Assembly: GCA_948146395.1 (NCBI GenBank)
Contig: OX411548.1
Coordinates: 60,345,020-60,409,019, forward strand
Length of the DNA: 64,000 bases
Reading direction: 5' to 3'
From: Fragum whitleyi
Lineage: Eukaryota; Mollusca; Bivalvia; Cardiida; Cardiidae
Translations under genes and position numbers: made by a program
Part shown: positions 36,254-49,487 of the stretch, in pieces
How positions within the stretch are numbered: the stretch's first letter is position 1
Layout of the letters: every line of letters begins with the position of its first letter
The notes under the pieces: model-generated
Databases searched by the model: none
Told to the model about the DNA's origin: nothing
Seen by the model: the letters and a program-made list of their open reading frames with translations, nothing else

Positions 36254-36493
36254 GCGCCTGTGCCTGACATTACCAACAATTTCAAATGTGCGCAAAGCAA
36301 AGGCCCTGGCCAATCTGTGCATCCGCACAGTCTGATCAGGGTCTTTACTGTGCAATTAGTAGATAGCTTTGGTCTCAAAGTGCCTTTAGATAGTCAAGTA
36401 TTCTTGTAAATGTACTGTGTGATTGTCCAGGCTGCTCAATGTTTCAGCTTCACGAACATGTGAAATAGTTGTAAGATGTCACGCACAGACTCA
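36254..36493. mobile_element. TIR MITE, GAGCCTGTGCGTGACA family, copy 3
   Basis: GCGCCTGTGCCTGACATT and ATGTCACGCACAGACTC are the termini. The internal hairpin GTGCATCCGCACAGTCTGAT lies near 36317. Orientation is as in copy 2. The TIRs are more diverged than in the other copies. Confidence 0.82.
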
Positions 36494-37437
36494 GATGGTT
36501 GTTATTGAGTTATATGATCAGGTTTTCGTTAAATACCTTCATAAAATCAAAAATATTTTCTTCGTTTCCAGGATCAATTATCAACAGGCAAATAGTAAAG
36601 ATTTTGCCACTCTGAGACGGAGTTTTTATGGAGCTTATTTGTTTGCAAGCACACGAAAGAAAAACTGCGTGCTCGCTATTTTCTTTAATGGGGGATCAAT
36701 AACATGTTTCGGCTAATCAGGTGATTTCTTATTCATTGACGAAACTAAAAAAAAAATTATCAAAACGATCTTTGAAACGAGTTGATGATTAAATTTCGAA
36801 CAAATTCACATGTGCGAAAACGTTTTGACAAATATAAAATCTGTTATTCCACACAAGGAGTCTAATTCAATTTCCTTTTGAAATTCATGACTTTTTCTGT
36901 ACAAGGTGTCTACACAATAGTTTTCAACTAATAAAACATATGATCTTATATCTATAGAGTCTATAGAGTCTAGACCGCTTTCAATCTATTGATTCATTGA
37001 GCCATCATTTTTAAAGAAGAAATGAACAATTTAAACAGAGAACAGACACAGTCTCTAATCAATATAATGTGCCAAAACATCTGAATTGGGGATAAATATT
37101 TTGTCGACTCGTGTTCGTTTGAATGGGGTTCAACGCCTCTTTTAAAACTCGTATCGCGTAGGCTTGGGCACATAACCATGGATCAACGATATTTCTCACA
37201 CTAATGCAGCATGGACGTCATGAAATTGACAATCAAAACCATTCTACATAGCCTTCTGCCTGTTCGAAGCATTCCAAAAACACTTCCAATCATTTAACAC
37301 ATTCTCCCAAAAAGCTTCTAATTCCTTTTAATCGCCTTAAACAAACATTTTTTTTATTTCATTGGCTAGGGTAAATTCGGAAATGTATTATTCGGCCCGT
37401 CAAGATGTACAAATCTAATTGAAGAAAAGTGCATATC

Positions 37438-37514
37438 GAGGGTTTAGAACATGACTATACTAATTGTTTAAACAGTGTATATACACTTAGTACAGTCTTA
37501 CACCGAACCCTCGA
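37438..37514. repeat. Small TIR element, CGAGGGTTCGG family, copy 1
   Basis: CGAGGGTTTAGAACATGACT and CAGTCTTACACCGAACCCTC are inverted ends. AATACACTTAGTACAGTCTT-type sequence is shared with 57709-57784. It is under 80 bp with no coding capacity. Confidence 0.65.
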
Positions 37515-38329
37515 AATATGAGTTTGTTTATTACGTTCTTTATAACTATTATTTGATATCATTCATAGCTCGTTCAACGCACACAATCATTACTATTCCA
37601 AGATCTATCAACAATCGCTCACCATATCAACTTCACACTATTATAGGGTTATTTCAAGTTTTTGGGGGCGTTTGCGGAGACCGTTCAAATGCTTTAACGC
37701 ACGAGTCCCTGCAAAATGTTAAAGCCCGGAAAAAAACGTGACTTGACGCTGTTATTGCATGAAAAGAAAGCATTGGTTATCTATTCAAAAACAGAGTGCG
37801 AAATGGTTCATATAGACGCTTTCAAACTATTTTCAAACGAAGAAAAATACCCGGTAAATGCGTTATACATTGCGCCGTCACTTTTGTTTATATCGTGGTA
37901 AATATATGACGTCACAAAACTCAACTTGTGAATAAGATAAACCCCTTTAGTTATGCGTTATATGAATGTCAGACATGAATAATATTATGTGGTTTACTTA
38001 ATAATGTGTGCACTATTGAAAATCTAACCTTTTTTAGTATTTTAAATAAAATGCGTTAGCGTTATTTTGGAATGAACAAATATTGCAGAAAAATGCCAGT
38101 TTAATTGAAATCGATCAAATCATATGAGACCAAGATCGAGAATATTAATTTGAAAAAGACGGGCGTTAAAGCCAGGTAAATTTACTGATTAATCCACATT
38201 TTCTCCCTTTAACGCCCGGTTTTTGCCCGTTAAGGTATAAGGAACCAATGCAACAATCTGTTTAAACATAGGTGGGCTGAGCTGCCAGAAGCTCGGGAAT
38301 GATGTTGTGTCTATATAGTTAAATCATAA

Positions 38330-38460
38330 ACGATTTTTCAACTACGGGCTAGTGAATGGATTTTCGACGCCATCCGGGGGATCCAACCCTAGACATCATG
38401 TTTGAGTGTCCGACGTGCTATCAACTGCTCTTAGACCGTGGCTAGCGAAACGATGTAAGA
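38330..38460 (-). mobile_element. Possible tRNA-derived SINE head, decayed
   Basis: On the minus strand, AAGAGCAGTTGATAGCACG resembles a pol III A box, and GGGTTGGATCCCC resembles a B box about 40 bp further on. The spacing and a possible anticodon-type stem fit a tRNA-derived head. No tail or target-site duplication was identified. Confidence 0.4.
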
Positions 38461-38914
38461 CAAACTTGTTATAGCTACTGATTGATAGACTGTTGTTAGG
38501 TTGCTCTTCAGATGAAAATGGGACTACCTGGGTTGTGCGATAAAGTGTCGATCATTCTCAGACTGCGCATGCCATTAAGGCTGTCATTTCTCGTCACTTC
38601 TTGATTGATGGTAATCTTTCTGATTCTAATATGCTCATTTTATCTTACTGTATGTTTATTTTTCAAAAAAAAAAAATAACGTTGTCCGATTTGCTTCTAC
38701 TAAATCATAGACGCCTAAGAACTCCGTATCGTGTATCCATTTTGACTGCTATTTTCAATATGACTTATGATATTAATGCCGCTAACAATTTTCCCCGAGT
38801 AACAAAATGATAATAATAATTAAGAAAGTATCGTTTATTACCAAAATGTCGAAACTTTAGCTTTGATTCCATTCCGAGTCACGCCGTTTAGGTCAGCCTG
38901 CAGATGACTTCATA

Positions 38915-38970
38915 GACTGGCCCCACTGTCGATTATCATATCCTATGATAGTCGACAGTGTGACCAGTCT
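38915..38970. repeat. Palindrome around CTGTCGATTATCATA
   Basis: GACTGGCCCCACTGTCGA pairs with TCGACAGTGTGACCAGTC, and ATTATCATA pairs with TATGATAGT. Weaker pairing continues outward, with CGAAACTTTAG near 38850 against TAAAGTTTCG near 39020. It is a probable core of a MITE of about 180 bp. Confidence 0.8.
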
Positions 38971-39819
38971 AATGACTTCACTGAGTTTTGCCAGTCTAGA
39001 CTATTTCATCGCCCGATTAAAGTTTCGATTAAAAAAGGTCTACAAGAATGATCAATATATGCAAAAAGCCTGTCTGCCACTTTGCTTACAAAAACATGTT
39101 TGATGTATATTTTTGAAAGGTTTGGGGTTCCGTAGAGTAATATATAATGCAAAAAATGGACGAACAAAATAGGGAAATTCTCAGACAAGGAGTTGTTAAC
39201 CTTTTCTTAACCATTTAATTTTTTCAAGATCACGGAGACAGCTTTCACTAAATACTTAACGATTAAGGGAGAAATTTATTATAACTAATGAATACGAAAA
39301 GCGGATTCATACATGAGTGTGATTAGGTTTTTTAATTCCGTACCTCTATGAAAGCAACAAATACCATCTTCATATCTTATAATTCAATATCATGAAGCAA
39401 AAAATGTTAAGATTTGTCAAAAATGAAGCAGTTTTCTTATGGGACAACTTTTTGTGGTAGCTTAAAAAATAGCTACGTAATTAAAAATAGTTGCTGTTTT
39501 TGTTTCCGGTCATGACATACTATCTTTTCAGAATAGCGCACATTGCTTTCACAACACGGTGTCACTTTTGCCGCGAACAAGTAGTAACATTAATGAATCA
39601 ACATAAAATTTCGACTATCACTCAAATTAGGACAATCGGGTGTTATTCGAAAACAAAGATCGGCATATATGAGGTCAATCATTTTACGCAATTTGATTTA
39701 AAGAATCTACTTTCGGTAATGAAAAACTTGTATTTTGCAGATTCTTGATAGTCCTTTTTGGCGAGGCGTATTTGGAAATGATAGTTTGGATGTTTAAAAC
39801 ATTTTTTCGAACGGAGAAC

Positions 39820-39872
39820 AAAACTTCGTAGCTTCAAGTTGAATAAACTGTAACTACGACGATTTGGTAACC
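39820..39872. repeat. Degenerate CGTAAC hairpin copy
   Basis: AAAACTTCGTAGCTTCAAG and AACTGTAACTACGACGATTT keep the arm order of the hairpin family (CTTCG subgroup), with mismatches. Confidence 0.55.
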
Positions 39873-40062
39873 CAATGACACATAAACTAAACGTTTAAGT
39901 CTGATCTAAGACATGTTTTACTAAGTTGCACATATTGTCACTTCATTTCATAAGGTAAATCTATTCTGTACAATTAACATGTTTAACATTCGCGTTTTTC
40001 AAAATTGAAGGTTTTTTTCTGTGTTTCTTGATTTTAATGTTGACCATTTAATTCTATTGTTA

Positions 40063-40064
40063 CA

Positions 40065-40159
<95 letters not shown>

Positions 40160-40262
40160 CATCATCATCATCATTATTATTATTATTATCATTTTTGATT
40201 TTAATATTAATGTTTATATTAATATTATTATTATTATTATTGTTATTATTATTATTATATCA
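40063..40262 (+). repeat. (TTA)n microsatellite with ATC interruptions
   Basis: About 100 bp of nearly pure TTA is followed by ATCATC blocks and a second TTA run. The long leucine frame through it (118 codons) is a repeat translation and not a gene. Confidence 0.95.
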
Positions 40263-40477
40263 TCATCATCGTCTCCGTTTCGTCATTTTTCCATTTTTCA
40301 TCTTTCTGTATAAGAGCTTTGCTTTTTTCTTTCTTTCCTTTTTGAAAAATATAGACCAAGTGCCCACCGATAAATAGAAAATACGAAAAACATATTAATA
40401 AATGAATTTCCAAAGAGCCATTGTTGCTGTGTATTTCATTTTATTTGCATGTAAAACCTTGTGTAGTCGTTCGTGAC

Positions 40478-40530
40478 TTAAATGCCGTAACTATAACTTG
40501 CAAAAGCTGTGGCTACCACCGACTCACGTT
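40478..40530. repeat. Degenerate CGTAAC hairpin copy
   Basis: GCCGTAACTATAACTTG and AAAGCTGTGGCTACCACCG retain the family core with several substitutions. Confidence 0.5.
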
Positions 40531-40723
40531 AATTCGCGTCTTTAAAATATCCTAAAGTTCTGTCAGAAAGTTATTTCAAACCTGAACGATTTCAGGTGAA
40601 AATGAAGGTGTTCCGATCTGTATTTAGAACATAAAATTCATAATTAAGGTACACCTAAACAGATGGATTTGATAGAGTTCATTGCAATCTAGATGCGTGT
40701 CTTAATTCAACGTGAGCTTTCAG

Positions 40724-40806
40724 ATGTCGTCGGTTTAATTCCAAAACTTCGTAACTACAGCTTTAATCAAGCTGCAGTTACGAAGTTTTAGAAGTAAAAC
40801 GAAGAT
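40724..40806. repeat. CGTAACTACAGC hairpin family, copy at 40.7 kb
   Basis: AAAACTTCGTAACTACAGCT pairs with AGCTGCAGTTACGAAGTTTT around an AATC loop. GGTTTAATTCC and AGAAGTAAAAC add partial outer pairing. It belongs to the CTTCG/CGAAG subgroup with the copy at 45570. Confidence 0.9.
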
Positions 40807-41008
40807 ATTTGGCGTATGATATATTGCTGTATACCTCAAGCCACCAGTGATGTCTTAATTCTTATGTTTTAAGACATATTTTGAAATAAGGGATTGGCTA
40901 CTTGCTTAGTATCAAGGAATTGCGCTAGTTAAAGAGTAAAATCACGTGAGCACGTGTGAAACATTTCTATTGATATACATTGTTCAGCATTCACAGTCAC
41001 TCATCCCC

Positions 41009-41499
41009 AGGGGCCAGTTTCATTAAAACATTTAAGACGCATTTTAAGCTCGGCTGTTTTCGGAGAAAACCCGAGGTATTGCTATAGCCTCCGTGTCGTT
41101 GTCGTCATCGTTGTCGTTGTCGTCGTCGTCGTCGTGCGAAAACTTTGACATTTTGTTATATCTCTGGTTCTACTGAAGGCATTCACTTGAAACTTGGCAC
41201 ATATGTTCATCATCAAAAGAGCAACCAATACTATCAAGGGGGATAACTCTAGATGCATTTTGTGCAAATTATGCCCCTTTTTCGACTTTGATTTTTTCCC
41301 AGCACTCGACAGCCGAGCGTAGGCACCCGTAGGCGGTGCTCTTGTTTGTCTTACCGATGACTTACCAAATATTTAGGACAAAAATCACGTATCACCAATC
41401 TATCAAATCTTATGTTCAACGATTGAAGTTGCCACTGTTTCGAAAGTCATCAGTAAGTCAAAAAAACGTCTCAAATGTTTTAATGAAACTGGCCCCTGG
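41009..41499. mobile_element. MITE with CAGGGGCCAGTTTCATTAA termini, interrupted
   Basis: CAGGGGCCAGTTTCATTAAA and TTTAATGAAACTGGCCCCTG are perfect inverted ends, followed inward by ACATTTAAGACG and CGTCTCAAATGT. The interior is interrupted by the repeat at about 41055-41345, leaving about 46 bp of left arm and 154 bp of right part. Confidence 0.88.
41055..41345 (+). mobile_element. Inserted element with GTCGTC tract and GAGC...GCTC 3' hairpin
   Basis: AAACCCGAGGTATTGCTATAG leads into a GTCGTTGTCGTC tract at 41095-41136. One monomer-like block follows (ATCTCTGGTTCTACTGAAGG, ACTTGAAACTTGGCAC, GGGGGATAACTCTAG). The 3' hairpin is AGGCACCCGTAGGCGGTGCT followed by CTTG. The plan (microsatellite, monomer, terminal hairpin) parallels the Pearl-like elements in a third sequence family. 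Boundaries are approximate. Confidence 0.65.
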
Positions 41500-42540
41500 A
41501 GTCTATGGGTATCTGATAGCTTATTCCCGATAAGTAAAACGTTTGCAACCCTTGGTTCGACAAGATGACAGTCACAGTTCATTGAAGATATTCTCTAATT
41601 TTCGCTAAATTTGAGCAGAAATGGAAAAGCGGCAATGATCAGAAACGAATTATCAAATTATAATAACTTTATTTGATTTTTTTTTCAGTAACAAATGGAG
41701 ACCTCGTTTGAAATAAACTTAATTTTTTAATGAAAAATCAAACAATAGCATATAGACTTTCAGAAACCGATAAGCATTTTTTTTCCAAAATGCAAAGGGG
41801 GGTGTTTCACCCTCACCCTCACATTTCAGGTTTCACGCATGCTCGTAAATATGACCCATCTGAAAAGAAAAATCAAAGCACTGAAAGTACTGATGGTGAA
41901 CGAACCTGATGGCATTCTAGAGTGATATATTGAATTCAATTAGAAAAGAGAAATTACGAATGTAAAAAAAAAAAGTGGGAAGAATTGTCTCGACAAAATT
42001 TCCGTTATTCGCAAATTTCACTGCCAATTCAAAGAAAGGGAAAGAGAGGAAAATCCTGTTAGAAAATTATTTGTTAGAATATGAGATGTTACTCTGTGAA
42101 AATTTCTTTGACACACTTGAAATAGGTACATTTATTAATTAAACATAAATGGAGAAAACGATTTTATCCTATCTAAAACTGTCTTTAACCTATATCCAAT
42201 GTTGTTTGTTTTTACAAAAGTAGTTGTTATCATGTTTAAGCTTATTTCAAGTAAATTTGTTGTATTTGTTTTAACTTTTTTAACTATCTTTGTTTCTTCT
42301 CAGAGGATGAAAAGGTCTTTGAGTACCAACCAAAGAAACACCTATGAATATCAGTCAGTCCTGAACTGTACTCATTGTTTAAAGTTATGATTTGTTAAGG
42401 TATTAATAGTATATGAACCAAAACCTGAGAGATTAGTTTTTAACATATTTGAAGCCATAACCACTTCCGTGGTTGACACTTATGTCGTTATTCAATTTTA
42501 TAACACTGCAGGATGAGAAATATTTAGGTATAGGTTAAAG

Positions 42541-42830
42541 TGGGTGTGTGTATTTGTAGGTTTTAGGTCCCTCCGTGCTCTAGGCATATATGGTATGGAC
42601 CATGAGAGAGAAAGAAGCGGATACAAGGAGATCCGGGTTCATACGCCCCGAGCTCTTCTACGAAAAGACCTCCTTGGTTCTTTAACGTGCCCAGTGTAAA
42701 GCACCGATACACGCGAAGCTACCTCTGGGTTTCTTACCAGTTTACTTCTAGTTGGGCGGAGGATAGCAAGTATCCTTGAAAATTCCTGCCGCGTTCGGGA
42801 TTCGAACCACGTACCTTAGGATTGGTAGTA
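42541..42830 (-). mobile_element. 5'-truncated tRNA-derived SINE with target-site duplications
   Basis: Read on the minus strand, the B box GTGGTTCGAATCCCGAA is followed by a body with a block reading TACACTGGGCACGTTAAAG, then GAAGAGCTCGGGGCG, and the copy ends near ACACACACCCA. The identical 12-mer TATAGGTTAAAG lies on both sides, at 42529-42540 and 42831-42842, and fits a target-site duplication. The A-box part of the tRNA head is missing, so the copy is 5'-truncated. The central block looks like a conserved SINE domain, which I do not name with confidence. Confidence 0.8.
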
Positions 42831-43773
42831 TATAGGTTAAAGGAGGTCTAGTGCCCTATTAGTATAATTCATAGATAGTTTCTGTTTAAGGTTTAGAAAT
42901 TAAAGTATAACTTTTTATATTAAACAATTGCTCCATAGTAAATTGCATACTAAAAGTCTTTATAAATATTATTTTTGTAACGTAATTTCTACATCAAAAG
43001 CGAATAAGAATCTTATTTAAGAAGTTTATTTTTTAAAGGGAGGTAATAATTGCATGACTATGTCTTTGACTATGTTTAAGTATAATACAATGTTTTTTTC
43101 CTTCCGACTTTCTTTCCAAAAAGAGTTGAGAATCCTTACAATTGTCGGTTTATTTTTTGCACGAGAACCTATTGTTTACCTTCAAGAGTTTGGATGCTTG
43201 TAAAATCACTCACTATCGATATCTTATTACAGTATTGTGGCTGATATTAGACTTTCTGCTCGGAGCTAGTTTTTGCTTAAACTGTAGTTAACCAATTCTA
43301 AACGTATTTTGGGAAGGATGGAGCCAGTTTTTTTCATCGATTTAGATTTTTATGACTTCTGTAAAAAACGCAATGACTTTTCCAGAATAATTTAACAACT
43401 AAACCCGCCTATCGAATTGTAAACAAGTGCATGACGGATCTGGTCCCCCCTTGACCACGGCAATATCTACTCGTCAATTGGAGTGGTATCTAGGGTTGAA
43501 TATTTAGCTATCATTTATTTAATTTTCAAATAGAATTTTGAATTGATACAGTTTTACAGATTGAAAAAATGCAAAATAGAATGGCCCCAATGAAATATCT
43601 TCCGTGCCTGTCGCATTTGGTATTCGGCAATATTCGCTTCTGAGACAGACGAATACGAAACGTTTTCGCTGGGAAAAAGTTCACCGAATATTCGAGTGTA
43701 TCCTTACAAGCCCTACTTCAGCCAACGCAATTTTACAGAAAAATCTTAATAGCGGCGTTCATCCCTATTCAAA

Positions 43774-44480
43774 CTAGAAAGCCATGAATGGCTTGAGTCG
43801 CTCCACAGGCTTGAAATTCTTGAAATAGCAAATCTAAGGTTTGACTAGATTTTAAGATATTTTTGGTTCTACTGATGTTGAAATGATTTTCAAAGTTTCC
43901 ACTATATAACATATAGAGAAATGACCTCCGCCCATAAAATGCATATTTTCCATCCGATCACAATAATTTTTGGTAGACTGATAAAGTGTCACCCAAGGAT
44001 CATTCCAGTGAAATTTGATTTATATCCATTAATTACATTCTGAGAAAATGATTTTCAAAGTTTCCACTATATAACATATAGAGAAATGACCTCCGCCCAT
44101 AAAATGCTTATTTTTCATTCGATCACAATAATTTTTGGTAGACTGATAAAGGGTCATCCAAGGATTATTCATGTAAAATTTAATTGGTATCTATCAATTA
44201 GAATCTGAGAAAAGTCACTTTTTACCATATTTGGAAATTAGCCACGCCCATTAAATCCATGTTTTTCATTGGATCAAAATTTCTTGAACAACTTTGAAAG
44301 AGGGTCACCCAAGGATCATTCCTGTGAAGTTTGGTTGAAATTCATCCAGTAGTTTCTGAGGAGAAGATTTTTAAAGAAAAAGTTTACGACCGCACGCACG
44401 CACGCACGGACGGACGGACGGACGCACGACGGACACAACGCCATGACAATAGCCCCAGTGGCTTTCAGCCAGTGGAGCTA
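43774..44480 (-). mobile_element. Pearl-like element, short inverted copy
   Basis: On the minus strand this has the same ends as 22561-23933: TAGCTCCACTGGCTGAAAG at 44480 and the AAGCCATTCATGGCTT-type hairpin plus CTAG at 43774. It has the same (TCCG)n tract (44393-44430) and left part, but only two clear 165-bp monomers (AATGACCTCCGCCC at 43920 and 44085). Its 707 bp against 1,373 bp for the long copy leaves 666 bp, which is four monomers. Confidence 0.88.
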
Positions 44481-45085
44481 ATAAAAGTACAAGAAAGGTT
44501 GTACATGTAAAACACATGTCGAATCATTCTTAAAACCCGTCTCGAGACTGACTGTCGCTAGTTGAAAAGTTATGTAAAACCGCGTTACCGTTTCTAATGA
44601 CACAAGGTGTCTTGATGTGTCATTCGTCTCAACTCGGCCGATTCCTCTAACCTACATTTAAATCGGAGCCGTCGGAGATCGCCCGAGTATTGCCGAATGT
44701 AAGTTCAAGAGGACATGACCTAAATAAACACGTATTTCCGGCTAATTACTACAAGTTGCACCAGCGAAGGCTTGGGTCAAAAACAAAGTATCTGTCTCTA
44801 CGGTGTCTAGACACAAACTTTGTTTTTGCTTTAAACTCTCGACAAGCTCACGCCGATCAAAAATTCCCTTGATAAACATTTCAAGATCATTTTGTGTTTT
44901 TCAAGGCGAATTTTCATTATTTTCACTTGATAAAGAATACTAATAGCACGCTTTTAAAGAAAAAAAACAGTGATTTTGCGGAGAAAAATATTGAAAGATT
45001 CTAAATTGAATTTTAAGAGGCGCTACTTTATTTCAAATGTATTAACATCCAACAGGATTTTCCTGACATGGTATATAACACTGGT

Positions 45086-45106
45086 GAACGACGTTCGTTC
45101 ACCAAA
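45086..45106. repeat. Short palindrome GGTGAACGA/TCGTTCACC
   Basis: A 21-bp near-perfect palindrome, isolated. It is too short to assign. Confidence 0.5.
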
Positions 45107-45569
45107 AAAATATTGTAAGCGTATCGACGTATTGGCAAATTGCACTTGAAAATAGATAGAACCTACATGTATCAGACTTCCGGGATCTAGATTGGCGATT
45201 CTACCTAAATTTATTATCATTTCGATTCGAAATAAAGGCAAATTGATCTCTGTAGAATAAATTTGTGTTTTGGGTTGTTGTTGTTGTTGTTGTTGTTACG
45301 TTTCATTTATGTGTTTTAGTTGTTTCCGATCGAAGTCATGTCGTTTGATCGATAACGAATTCTTACTTGTAAGGATGAAGGGGAAAAGGGAGCGGGATCA
45401 CCAAAATAACAACAGGCTTCTATTCCGGGGTCTTCAGATTTAGAAGGCACTTGGTGAATGTTAGGAATACAGGAACGAACGTTTGTACGCGTCACTCAAT
45501 GCTTTGTTCTAGTTACATAAACAAATTGCATTTCTCGAAGTCTATCTCAGGAAAATTGTGCAACTTTAA

Positions 45570-45648
45570 TACGTCGTCGATTTTCGTCCCGAAACTTCGT
45601 AACTACAGCCGTAGTTACGAAGTTTTCGAAGAAAATTGACGGCGTATA
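45570..45648. repeat. CGTAACTACAGC hairpin family, loop-deleted copy at 45.6 kb
   Basis: GAAACTTCGTAACTACAGC abuts CGTAGTTACGAAGTTTTCG with almost no loop. The outer arms CGTCGTCGATTTTCGTC and GAAGAAAATTGACGGCG pair. Part of the AGCTT loop is deleted compared with other copies. Confidence 0.9.
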
Positions 45649-47000
45649 AATGATGAAGATTCGATTTGAATAACGATATGCGATCGTAACTTATTTTAAT
45701 ATTTCAACAACATCCTGTCTGTCGTTAAGACCCGGTATCTGATGTAATGTTGTTCTTCGTATTTGAAAAGATTCTTTTTCATTTTCTAAAATGAAAATAC
45801 CGTTTTTTCTATCGTAGGGATAAAAAGTCTAGTTTTCTATTCAAAACTTTTATCAAATTATGATTAAGTAAATTGCATTTAAAATAACCAAAACTGTATA
45901 CTAACTACCTGATTATGAAATAAAAGAAAAGTATGATACTCAGAATACAATTTCTTGTTAATACATATGAATAAAAGCTGAACCTGGTAATTTCGATGTA
46001 ATTTTGTAATGGCAGAAAATCGATTCATTTTTGTCGAAAGTAAAAATGCACGTGATACAAAAATACTCCGAGTAAAATTTTCCGATCTCATAGAGAAAGA
46101 TTAGCTTGAACGGCGACCAAACATCGTAATAAAACTGGCGTTACGACATCTCCATCGCCCACTGGCGATTTGATGTTCAAAGCGTCCTTGTTCGTCAGTG
46201 ATAATTTTGTGATAATCCAATTTTCGTGAAGCATGACAGCCCATTTTGTGAGGGGATACATATGCAGCATGCCGCTCATTCTCACCTGAAATCCATCTTA
46301 TGTTAATGCTCGCGTCTAGACGGCCACCTGTATATACTGAATATATGAACGATGCTGTGGGAATACAGTGTTTTTGTATACATTATTGTCAGGCTAAAGA
46401 TATTGGGGGTAAATCTTGTTTAGATGAAAAAATTGCACATTTTGTATATCTATGTGAACCGAAAGCCAAATTTATGTAGACTTCGTTGTTCACCATTGGA
46501 AAAAACTACACATTTCAGACCGTAAACATAGCCTTTATTTGTATGCAGCTTTATGGATATACTGCGTATATAATAGTTCCATAAATACGAAGTAAATTCA
46601 TCATTTATCATTTAACCGATTTTTTATTACGATTTTAGTTTCACATCCCAATGAAATCGATAAATTCTAGAAGCATCTCGTAAGTGGAAAAAATGTATCT
46701 TCATCTGCAACTATTGCAATTTTGAAATATCTTATTCAAATCGTTTGCATTATCTTGACCTTTTGTTATGAGATATCCTGAATGTCATTAATCATATGGC
46801 TCATTCATATCAAAATTTAGATTAATCGAAGTTTTTGCATTTAATGTAGGTCGCACTTCGACGCTGTGTGGGAGATTCGATGTTTTTAAGTAGAAGCTAA
46901 CTTATGTTATACTATTTCCACTTGATATTCTGCATCTGAATCTGTCAGATTTGAATGCATGTACCTAAATTTTAACTATTTGTGCTAAGATAGAGATAGA
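45649..47000. other. Gene-free stretch with two decayed repeats
   Basis: A decayed hairpin copy (ACCAAACATCGTAATAAAAC then GGCGTTACGACATC) sits at 46106-46150. A fragment of the CAGTGTGATTAGGA repeat (TTTCACATCCCAATGAAATC) lies near 46640. No open frame is convincing. Confidence 0.45.
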
Positions 47001-47210
<210 letters not shown>

Positions 47211-47403
47211 GGGTCACATACAAAGAAGTAAGCCTACTTTTAGACAGAATTTTGTATGGTGGTCTAAGAATTTTAAGTTGAAGGGCCGTCAATGAAAATT
47301 TCAAAACATTTTATTTCTACATATGCACAATATCCTATCGGGTGATTTGATTTAATTTACCATGTATTTTCCTCAGTAGAATTTTTACCTTCCACTCTCT
47401 TTT

Positions 47404-47702
47404 TTATCTTATAACTATATATACAAATATCCGTATGATAACATCCCGTGTGATATTTTTTCATGATATCACATAGTTTTTTTTTTAGAACAAATATATG
47501 TTGCGGTTATTTTTAGAAGCTTGCATATCTGTTAGAAACATCGATGAAAACAAGACAAATAGGGGTAGGATAAATATAATACATACTTAGTGTATTGTAT
47601 GAAAAAATATCTCGGCAGAGCCTCGACAATTTTCAATTCTCCCAACCTCGTTAGATTTTTTTTTTCATACAAAACACTAAGTATGTATTATATATAAATA
47701 CA
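47404..47702. mobile_element. TTATCTTATAA element with long hairpin half, copy 2
   Basis: This has the same order of blocks as 32221-32545: TTATCTTATAACTATA, AAATATCCGTATGATAACAT, the TGATATC palindrome, then the hairpin with the CTCGGCAGAGCCTCG tip. The left hairpin arm has lost the TAACTCGGTTGTGAGAATTG block that the right arm still mirrors, so the hairpin is asymmetric here. Confidence 0.85.
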
Positions 47703-48654
47703 CTTAAATAAGGACCAGCATGTAATTCTTTTATTTTCAAACACTCATCTTAGCCCATTCATATCTCTCTTATTACTGGTTCTTATGTTATCTACTTTCA
47801 ACATGTTAAAGTTTTATTGCATTTTGTTGATGTACTTAACCTTTAAGTGAAATAATCAAACGAAATTATATATTCGTCTGTCAATACCTTTGATTGTGTT
47901 ACAAGGGTAAATTTGAAGATTAACCAAAACACGGATTCAATATTATTTCCGATTGCATAATACATGAAGATCGTTTATGGACCAATTAACCCTTTGAATA
48001 AAATGAACAAATTATGAGTTAGTATTTATTTTGGCAAAATGATTTTAAACTATTCTGTTTTGAATAAGAAAATCAGGTGGCATAGACAAAGATCAGATAT
48101 CACATCATATATATCTAGACTGATCTTTGTGTATACAGCCTACCAAATCAGGAATATTCCGTATTCAGCATGACAAGGGTTAAGAAATGGAAACAGCCAA
48201 TAGGTACTACATGTACCATTGACACAATCATTGGTTTTGAGACGAAAAATGTACGGAATGGTGGATGGGTGGGGTACGTTAGACAATGACGGTAATATAC
48301 TTGTTAATTGTCATTAGACAAACATCCCGCTGTGTCAAGTAGAAGTTTAACCCGTTTGTCCTCAATATAATGTACGTCAAAAAATTAGCGAGAAGGTTAT
48401 AGCAAGAAAAATATTGCAGCATAAATCAATTTAACACATCGAGAATAATTTAGACGGAAATAATAACTAATTACTAACATAAGATTACTTGTAATTAACA
48501 CTTTGCCTTCAAATAAAGAGTAACTGAATGTAGACCTCGAACCATTTAAACTCTGTTTTGTTTCTACTGATACCGCAAAAATTACTTTAATATAACATGT
48601 TCGTCTCGACAACCACTCTATCTTATTGTAACGAAGGGGCTCGTTTATCGATTG

Positions 48655-49483
<829 letters not shown>

Positions 49484-49487
49484 ATAA

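Noticed and set aside
40021..40377. 118-codon poly-leucine frame resembling a membrane protein
   Set aside because: It is the (TTA)n microsatellite read in frame, with low-complexity flanks.
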